Positions 8,073 to 13,076 of a DNA stretch of 13,076 nt are shown piece by piece. The notes under the pieces were generated by a model, which was not told the DNA's origin, did no database searches, and saw nothing but the letters and a program-made list of their open reading frames with translations. The first letter of the stretch is position 1. Each line of letters opens with the position of its first letter. A program made the translations under genes and the position numbers. Origin of the DNA: Bacteroidia bacterium (lineage in GTDB: Bacteria; Bacteroidota; Bacteroidia; Bacteroidales; Azobacteroidaceae); assembly GCA_025996895.1 (NCBI GenBank), contig BNTW01000076.1:1-13076 (forward strand). The letters run 5' to 3'.

Positions 8073-8303
8073 ATGGAAATCGAAAAATTTATTGATCTTT
8101 TGGCAGAACAGTTTGAGGAAACAGATCGGAGTTTACTTACACCGGAAACTAAGTTTAAGGATTTAGAAGAATGGAGTTCTCTACTTGCTCTTTCGGTGAT
8201 AGCACTTGCCGATGAAGAATATGATGTTGCTTTAAAAGGCGATGATATTCGTAATGCGACGACTATTGAAGATTTATTCAATACTATCAAGAATAAGATT
8301 TAA
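8073..8303 (+). CDS. Acyl carrier protein (first)
   Basis: This is a 76-residue acidic protein with the four-helix carrier layout. The phosphopantetheine attachment site is most likely Ser36, in EEWSSLLAL, where the common housekeeping motif is DSL; Ser35 is adjacent. The helix III region reads GDDIRNATTIEDLFNTI, as expected. Carrier proteins hold growing or activated acyl chains as thioesters on a phosphopantetheine arm. The stop codon abuts the ATG of the KASIII gene, so the two are almost surely translated together and likely work together. Its departure from DSL and its position argue for a dedicated carrier, not the housekeeping AcpP of fatty acid synthesis. Confidence 0.9.
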   Translation: MEIEKFIDLLAEQFEETDRSLLTPETKFKDLEEWSSLLALSVIALADEEYDVALKGDDIRNATTIEDLFNTIKNKI

Positions 8304-9353
8304 ATGGCTTTTTTTGAATTTAAAAATGTTAAGATTGCCGGAATAGCCGCCGGCGTTCCGGCAAATATAACATTAAATAACGAGCAGGTTATTCAATCGG
8401 AAGATTACGATGCAAACGCTTTTGTTGAAACAACCGGAGTTAGACAAAGACGGGTTTCGGAAACACTAACAACGTCTGATCTGTGTTTTGCAGCCGCTGA
8501 TAAATTGATTTCCGATTTGGAATGGGATAAATCAGAAATAGAGATGTTGGTTTTTGTATCCCAAACTGCTGATTACATTCTTCCGGCTACAGCTTGTATT
8601 TTGCAAGAACGTTTAGGTTTGAGTAAAGAATGTTATGCTGAAGATATAGCACTTGGTTGTTCCGGTTGGGTATATGGACTAAGTAATGTAGTTTCTTTAT
8701 TAAGTACCGGAAGTATAAAAAAGGCATTGTTGTTTGCTGGTGATGCAAAAAAGCGCGCAAAAGAAATTTTGAATCCTTTGTTTGGTCATGCAGGAACAGT
8801 TACTGCTTTGGAATATATAGAAGGGGAGAAGGGCTTTCAATTTCATTTTGGAACAGACGGAAGTGGTTATGATTCCATTATTATTTTGGATGGAGGAAGC
8901 CGAAATCAGGTTTCTCCGCAATCTTTTGAATTGGAAAATTTTGAAGGAAAGCAAATACATCGCTTACAAACACGCATGAAAGGGATGGATGTTTTTGCTT
9001 TCGGCATCTCCGTACCTCCAAAATCTATTAAGAAACTGGCAGAACATTATGGTTTTGATTATTTAGATGCCGATTATTTTATTTTCCATCAGGCCAATAT
9101 GAAGATGAATGAAAAGATACGGACAAAACTCAAATTAGAAGCTGATAAAGTTCCGTATAGTATGCCGAATTTTGGAAATACTTCATCTGCGTCTATTCCA
9201 CTTACCATTGTTTCTGAATTGAAAGGAAAGATTGAAAATAAACCGGCTAAATTTATTTGTTGCGGTTTCGGTGTGGGTTTGTCATGGGGAACAGTCGCTT
9301 TTGAAACGGATAATTTGGTTATATCTGATTTAGTTGAATTAAATTTGTATTAG
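8304..9353 (+). CDS. Beta-ketoacyl-ACP synthase III-like condensing enzyme (first)
   Basis: This 349-residue thiolase-fold protein has the complete KASIII triad: Cys119 in ALGCSGWVYGL, His262 in IFHQAN, and Asn292 in FGNTSSASIPL. The 30-residue His-Asn spacing equals that of E. coli FabH. The closing motif GFGVGLSWG is also typical. KASIII enzymes condense an acyl-CoA (or acyl-ACP) primer with malonyl-ACP, giving a beta-ketoacyl-ACP. The usual AACSGF around the Cys is replaced by LGCSGW, as in the second copy at 11751. The gene abuts the first carrier gene and is followed after 1 bp by a ketoreductase, which would act on its product. Its presence in a glycan locus points to a dedicated acyl group. 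The substrate cannot be read from sequence. Confidence 0.92.
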   Translation: MAFFEFKNVKIAGIAAGVPANITLNNEQVIQSEDYDANAFVETTGVRQRRVSETLTTSDLCFAAADKLISDLEWDKSEIEMLVFVSQTADYILPATACILQERLGLSKECYAEDIALGCSGWVYGLSNVVSLLSTGSIKKALLFAGDAKKRAKEILNPLFGHAGTVTALEYIEGEKGFQFHFGTDGSGYDSIIILDGGSRNQVSPQSFELENFEGKQIHRLQTRMKGMDVFAFGISVPPKSIKKLAEHYGFDYLDADYFIFHQANMKMNEKIRTKLKLEADKVPYSMPNFGNTSSASIPLTIVSELKGKIENKPAKFICCGFGVGLSWGTVAFETDNLVISDLVELNLY

Positions 9354-9354
9354 T

Positions 9355-10101
9355 ATGTCATATAATCCATATTCATTAGAAGGGAAAACAATATTAATAA
9401 CAGGAGCCTCATCAGGTATAGGGCAAACTACCGCTATAGAATGCTCGAAATTAGGTGCAAAAGTTATTATTACTGCTCGAAATGAGAAGCGGCTTAATGA
9501 AACTTTTTTGCAGTTACATGGTGAAGGACATCAGCAGATTATTGCAGATTTGACTGTGAGGGAAGATCTTGATTATTTAATAGAAAATATTACTCAATTG
9601 GACGGATTAGTGAATAATGCCGGAATAAATAAAATATTACCGGTACAATTTATTAATGAAAATGATTTTGAAAATATATTGAAAATCAATACGATTGCGC
9701 CCGTTTTTTTAATGCAGCGCTTATTTAAAAAGAAAAAGTTTAATCGAAATGCTTCTATTGTCATTACATCTTCAATAGGAGGAGTTTTTTCTATTACTCC
9801 GGCAAATGCGATGTATGGAATGTCAAAAAGTGCAATAAGTTCGTTTATGAAATTTACTGCATTAGAAATGTCTATAAAAGGAATTAGGTGTAATTGTGTT
9901 AATCCGGGTATGATAGAAACTCCACTAATCGATAAAGCTGTCTTAACAACAGAAGACAGGGAAAGGGATATTGCTAAATATCCATTAAAACGATACGGCA
10001 AACCAACAGATGTTGCTTTTGGAATCATTTACTTATTATCAGATGCTTCATCGTGGGTTACCGGTACAAGTTTAGTGATTGATGGAGGAATAACGATATG
10101 A
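9355..10101 (+). CDS. SDR-family 3-oxoacyl-ACP reductase (FabG-like)
   Basis: This classical short-chain dehydrogenase has 248 residues. Key sites are the cofactor loop TGASSGIG (16-23), NNAG (87-90), and the catalytic Ser140, Tyr154 and Lys158 (YGMSK). The ITARN after the second strand fits an NADPH preference, as in FabG. The end, SSWVTGTSLVIDGG, is the usual FabG terminus. Ser140 to Tyr154 is one residue longer than in E. coli FabG. Placed between a KASIII and a carrier protein, it most likely reduces a beta-ketoacyl-ACP to the 3-hydroxyacyl form. Its stop overlaps the next ATG by 4 bp (ATGA). A sugar ketoreductase is possible from the fold alone, but the neighbours make this less likely. 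Confidence 0.9.
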   Translation: MSYNPYSLEGKTILITGASSGIGQTTAIECSKLGAKVIITARNEKRLNETFLQLHGEGHQQIIADLTVREDLDYLIENITQLDGLVNNAGINKILPVQFINENDFENILKINTIAPVFLMQRLFKKKKFNRNASIVITSSIGGVFSITPANAMYGMSKSAISSFMKFTALEMSIKGIRCNCVNPGMIETPLIDKAVLTTEDRERDIAKYPLKRYGKPTDVAFGIIYLLSDASSWVTGTSLVIDGGITI

Positions 10102-10340
10102 ACAACAATTTAGAAAAGTATAACAATGTATTCATAGATTTGTTTGATGTTCGGGAATCCGAATTGAATACATTAAAATTGAAAGAATCTGTTCAATGGG
10201 ATTCGGTCGGCCATATCGGTTTGATTTCCACTTTGGAAGAAGTTTTTGATGTTAGTTTGGATGCAGACGATATGTTTGCTTTGACAAGTTATCCGGAGGG
10301 CATTCAAATCTTGAAAAAATATCAGATCGATTTTGAGTAA
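10098..10340 (+). CDS. Acyl carrier protein (second)
   Basis: This is an 80-residue acidic protein. The phosphopantetheine serine is Ser36 in QWDSVGHIGL, and the pattern continues with LEEVFDVSLDADDM, as in carrier proteins of sugar-acyl and polyketide clusters. It starts 4 bp inside the reductase gene, and its stop lies 1 bp before the ATG of the acyl-activating enzyme, so all three are probably coupled. It differs clearly from the first carrier except around the serine, which sits at residue 36 in both. Two unlike carriers in one cassette suggest different partners, for example one for chain building and one for the activated acid. Which does which is unknown. Confidence 0.9.
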   Translation: MNNNLEKYNNVFIDLFDVRESELNTLKLKESVQWDSVGHIGLISTLEEVFDVSLDADDMFALTSYPEGIQILKKYQIDFE

Positions 10341-10341
10341 G

Positions 10342-11739
10342 ATGTTTGATTTTTCAACATACACATCGCAAATAGTCTGTATAACGCCGGACAGTAAGGC
10401 TTATACTTACAAAGAACTTTCGGCAAAAGCAAATGATTTGTCCGGATATTTGGAATCTCATTCGTTGGTTTTTTTGATGTGTAGCAATACGATTGGCTCT
10501 CTGGTAGGTTATGTCGCTTTTTTACAGGCAAATTGTGTTTCGCTATTGTTGAATAAGGAAACCGATCCGCATTTATTAGATAACTTGTTGCAAACCTATC
10601 GTCCGGATTATCTTTGGATTCCGGAGAAAGATTTGTTTCTCTATCCGGAATGGCAATTTTGTGTTTCGATAGCCGGTTATTCGTTATTAAAAAATCTGGA
10701 CTCGTCTCAAATAAAAATGCCTTCCGAATTGGCTTTATTGCTGACAACTTCGGGAAGTACAGGCTCTCCCAAGTTGGTAAGGCTTTCAAAGAAGAATTTG
10801 ATAAGTAATGCGAAATCGATTGCTACCTATTTGAATATTACCAACGAGGAAAAGCCGATTACTTCGCTACCTATGTATTATTCATTCGGTCTGTCTGTAA
10901 TTAATAGCCATCTAATAACCGGAGCAACCATTTTACTTACGGATTTTTCATATATCCAGAAAGAATTTTGGGATTTTGCGGTAGAAAACAACTGTACGTC
11001 GTTTTCAGGGGTTCCTTTCACTTACGAAATACTGAAAAAAATCAAGTTTTGGAACAAAGAGATACCGACATTGAGAACATTAACCCAGGCGGGTGGAAAA
11101 TTGGATAATTCGTTGTTGGAGTATTTTGTAACCAATGCCCGGCAACGGAATATCCGTTTTTATTTGATGTACGGACAAACGGAAGCTACAGCCCGCATGA
11201 GTTACTTGCCTCCTGAATCTGCTTTGGAAAAGTTAGGAAGTATAGGCATAGCTATACCAAACGGCCGGTTTGAATTGCGAAACGATTCCGGAGATATGAT
11301 TACAGAGCCGGATACGGTTGGTGAATTGGTTTATTGGGGCGAGAATGTGTGTTTGGGTTATGCCGAGAGTCGCGAAGACTTGTTGAGAGGAGATGACAAC
11401 AACGGAGTTTTATATACAGGCGATTTGGCTTATTTCGACAAAGGCGGTTTCTATTATATTGCCGGCAGAAAGAAAAGATTTTTAAAATTATTTGGAAACA
11501 GAATCAGTTTGGATTATACGGAAAACTTGTTAAAATCCATTAGCCCTGAATGTGTTTGTGTGGGAACAGATAACAAGATGATCATTTATACGACGGAACA
11601 AAATAAAATGGAAGAAATTATATTGTTTTTGGCAAATACGACAAAATTGAATAAGACAGCATTTGAAGTACGTTATATAGATAAAATACCCCGTTCGGAT
11701 GCAGGGAAAATATTGTATTCGGAATTGCCGGTAGTTTAA
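10342..11739 (+). CDS. AMP-dependent acyl-activating enzyme (ANL superfamily; acyl-ACP/CoA ligase)
   Basis: ANL enzymes adenylate a carboxylic acid and pass it to the thiol of CoA or a carrier protein. The core motifs are present: TTSGSTGSPK at 135-144 (phosphate loop), YGQTEA at 277-282, YTGDLA at 358-363, GRKKRFLKLFGNRI in the hinge region, and the adenylation lysine K456 in SDAGKILY. At 465 residues it is shorter than many acyl-CoA synthetases (about 500-550). ATG 10342 is preferred; a TTG at 10333 in the same frame would overlap the carrier gene and looks less likely. The carrier gene directly before it suggests loading onto that carrier. Vibrio cholerae O1 tetronate synthesis for perosamine likewise pairs an AMP ligase (RfbL) with a carrier (RfbK). 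The acid used is unknown. Confidence 0.92.
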   Translation: MFDFSTYTSQIVCITPDSKAYTYKELSAKANDLSGYLESHSLVFLMCSNTIGSLVGYVAFLQANCVSLLLNKETDPHLLDNLLQTYRPDYLWIPEKDLFLYPEWQFCVSIAGYSLLKNLDSSQIKMPSELALLLTTSGSTGSPKLVRLSKKNLISNAKSIATYLNITNEEKPITSLPMYYSFGLSVINSHLITGATILLTDFSYIQKEFWDFAVENNCTSFSGVPFTYEILKKIKFWNKEIPTLRTLTQAGGKLDNSLLEYFVTNARQRNIRFYLMYGQTEATARMSYLPPESALEKLGSIGIAIPNGRFELRNDSGDMITEPDTVGELVYWGENVCLGYAESREDLLRGDDNNGVLYTGDLAYFDKGGFYYIAGRKKRFLKLFGNRISLDYTENLLKSISPECVCVGTDNKMIIYTTEQNKMEEIILFLANTTKLNKTAFEVRYIDKIPRSDAGKILYSELPVV

Positions 11740-11750
11740 ATAAAATAATT

Positions 11751-12800
11751 ATGGCTCATATAAAAGTTGAAAATATAAGTATAGCAGGAATTTCGGCTTG
11801 TGTGCCGTCGACCGTAGAAGAAAACAGTTCGTTGCCCTTTTTCAAAGGAGATGAAGCGGGGAAATTTATAGCTTCTACCGGAATTGAAAGACGTCATATT
11901 GCAGATGTAAAAACTACTTCAGGAGATTTATGTTATAAGGCCGCAGAGGATTTAATCGCTAAATTGGATTGGAAGAAAGATGATATTGACTGTCTGATTT
12001 TTGTGAGCCAAAGCCCCGATTATCTTTTGCCGGCAACTTCGTGTATATTGCAAGGACGGTTAGGCTTAAAAGAAGGATGTTATACGATTGATATTTCTTA
12101 CGGCTGCCCCGGTTGGGTCTATGGATTGAGTGTTATTGCTTCGCTCATGTCTTCCGGTTGTATGAAAAAAGGGCTTTTGCTGGTAGGTGATACTCCTTCC
12201 AAATTCAAGTCCCGGAATGATAGGACTTCCTGGCCATTATTTGGAGATGCCGGTACGGCAACTGCGATAGAATATGTTTCGGAAGCGGATCCGATGTATT
12301 TTACATTTTCGACAGAAGGAGTTTCGTATCAGTCCATTATCATACCAGATGGTGGCGCGCGCAATCCGGTAACAGAATCTTCTTTAAAAGAAGTCGTTAT
12401 TAGCGAAGGAATTGCACGACGGCCTCTTGATAGTGAAATGGATAGCATGAGCGTATTTGCTTTTGGGTTGAAACGTGCACCGGAATCGGTACTGGACATT
12501 TTAGAATATGCTCAAGCAGAGATTGATGCAATTGATTTATTCGTTTTTCATCAAGCAAATTATTATATGCTGGAGAAAATTCGTAAGAAGTTAAAAATTC
12601 CGGCAGAAAAAGTGCCATACTGTCTTCAGGATTATGGAAACACGAGTTGTGCTACCATTCCTTTAACATTGGCAACACAATGTTCGGATATTTTGACGAA
12701 TAAGAAAAAGAAGGTAGTAGCAACCGCTTTTGGAGTAGGATTATCATGGGGAAGTGTTTTGTTCTCTTTGGATTTAATTCAATGTTTATCAATTCAATAG
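11751..12800 (+). CDS. Beta-ketoacyl-ACP synthase III-like condensing enzyme (second)
   Basis: This is a paralogue of the KASIII at 8304, also 349 residues. In a hand alignment of the segment around the active-site Cys, 42 of 66 positions are identical. The triad is complete: Cys119 in YGCPGWVYGL, His267 in FVFHQAN, Asn297 in YGNTSCATIPL, with FGVGLSWG near the end. It should therefore perform decarboxylative condensation. The Ser after the Cys in the first copy is Pro here, so primer specificity may differ. It starts 11 bp after the acyl-activating enzyme and is the last clear gene of the run. Possible roles are a second elongation round, or starting the chain from the activated acid. Some KASIII-like proteins (for example CerJ) instead transfer acyl groups to sugars. 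Confidence 0.92.
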   Translation: MAHIKVENISIAGISACVPSTVEENSSLPFFKGDEAGKFIASTGIERRHIADVKTTSGDLCYKAAEDLIAKLDWKKDDIDCLIFVSQSPDYLLPATSCILQGRLGLKEGCYTIDISYGCPGWVYGLSVIASLMSSGCMKKGLLLVGDTPSKFKSRNDRTSWPLFGDAGTATAIEYVSEADPMYFTFSTEGVSYQSIIIPDGGARNPVTESSLKEVVISEGIARRPLDSEMDSMSVFAFGLKRAPESVLDILEYAQAEIDAIDLFVFHQANYYMLEKIRKKLKIPAEKVPYCLQDYGNTSCATIPLTLATQCSDILTNKKKKVVATAFGVGLSWGSVLFSLDLIQCLSIQ

Positions 12801-13021
12801 TTCGTTCAAAATTTCATCTAACCTAATCAAAAGAGGTAAAAGGGTATCTGAATAAATAGAAAATAGAGTGTAACCTAAAAATAGTAAAATGTTTTCTCAT
12901 TTAAAAAATCAAATAAATATACTAATAGTACTATTGTTTTGTCAATATAGGGGACTTCTAAAAATTACTTTTTTCTCGCACGGAGTCATTGTCCGACTCT
13001 TTTAAGAGGAGACTATCCCGG
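12801..13021 (+). other. A/T-rich gap after the last gene of the run
   Basis: About 220 bp with no convincing gene. It holds a 12-bp perfect palindrome AATAGTACTATT at 12924-12935, and a weak hairpin GAGTC-7 nt-GACTC at 12983-12999 followed by TTTT. The hairpin is too short to call a terminator with confidence. Base composition changes at about 12975 from strongly A/T-rich to more balanced. A 38-codon open frame (12889-13005) crosses the palindrome and is not supported as a gene. Confidence 0.5.
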
Positions 13022-13076
13022 ATGAAACGAAGTCCATTAATCCCAACTGAAATAATCACTGCGAATTTATACAAAA
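13022..13076 (+). CDS. Possible start of a further gene, cut by the window end
   Basis: ATG 13022 opens a frame that stays open for 18 codons to the window end, reading MKRSPLIPTEIITANLYK. AGGAG at 13007-13011 lies 10 bases upstream, a better Shine-Dalgarno sequence than most here. The frame is also open upstream of the ATG. I do not recognise the family, and the piece is too short to judge. It could equally be non-coding or part of a mobile element. Confidence 0.35.
   Translation, partial: MKRSPLIPTEIITANLYK

Noticed and set aside
9594..10028. Antisense open frame of 144 codons
   Set aside because: It lies wholly inside the SDR gene, whose motifs are all intact, and its translation shows no recognisable domain.
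10333..10341. TTG start for the acyl-activating enzyme
   Set aside because: ATG 10342 in the same frame avoids the overlap and gives a normal spacing of one base after the carrier stop.
10322..10789. Antisense open frame of 155 codons
   Set aside because: It covers the start of the acyl-activating enzyme and the end of the carrier gene; no domain and no leader of its own.
8073..12800. Housekeeping fatty acid synthesis genes
   Set aside because: The set has two KASIIIs, two unusual carriers and an AMP ligase but no fabD, fabF, fabZ or fabI, and it sits in a glycan locus, so it is more likely a dedicated pathway.
12983..12999. Hairpin with T tract as operon terminator
   Set aside because: The stem is only 5 bp with a 7-base loop and four T residues; it also sits just before a possible gene start. 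Kept only as a note.
12889..13005. 38-codon hydrophobic frame that might be a small membrane peptide
   Set aside because: No Shine-Dalgarno sequence, A/T-rich low-complexity start, and it runs through a palindrome and hairpin; chance is enough to explain it.

Overview
The window is a dense block of genes, all on the + strand, from an AT-rich genome. It reads as the middle of a surface-polysaccharide locus (O-antigen or capsule) of a Bacteroidota bacterium, most likely Bacteroidales. The grounds are low GC, mostly weak Shine-Dalgarno sequences with A/T-rich leaders, and proteins that resemble Bacteroides/Parabacteroides-type Wzx, Wzy and KASIII families from memory. I could run no search, so the taxon is an inference.

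Layout. (1) 1-1459: a Wzx-type flippase whose N-terminus appears to be missing, preceded by a short leader with stops in all forward frames. (2) 1465-4905: a sugar-nucleotide module of NDP-hexose 2,3-dehydratase, Gfo/Idh/MocA 3-ketoreductase and DegT/DnrJ/EryC1/StrS aminotransferase. From an NDP-4-keto-6-deoxyhexose made elsewhere, this set would give a 4-amino-2,4,6-trideoxyhexose (inference). (3) 4917-7382: a Wzy-like polymerase and a WecF-like (GT56) glycosyltransferase, a family whose known donor is dTDP-4-acetamido-4,6-dideoxygalactose. (4) 7384-8028: a NeuD/PglD-type left-handed beta-helix acyltransferase. (5) 8073-12800: a small fatty-acid/polyketide-like cassette of ACP, KASIII, SDR ketoreductase, second ACP, AMP-dependent acyl-activating enzyme and second KASIII. 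(6) 12801-13076: an A/T-rich gap and a possible gene start running off the end.

How it may work together. The cassette has two complete KASIII enzymes, two carriers, one ketoreductase and one acyl-activating enzyme, but no dehydratase or enoyl reductase. It should therefore make a short acyl chain that keeps its hydroxyl groups. The acyltransferase beside it could put that acyl on the 4-amino group of the sugar, and the WecF-like enzyme could then add the sugar to the lipid-linked repeat unit for flipping and polymerisation. This hypothesis of a custom N-acylated 2-deoxy-4-amino sugar is the most interesting reading of the window. The individual family assignments are strong; the final structure is inference.

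Genes from 1465 to 12800 are separated by -11 to +44 bp and look like one transcription unit. I see no convincing promoter, RNA gene, CRISPR array or complete mobile element.
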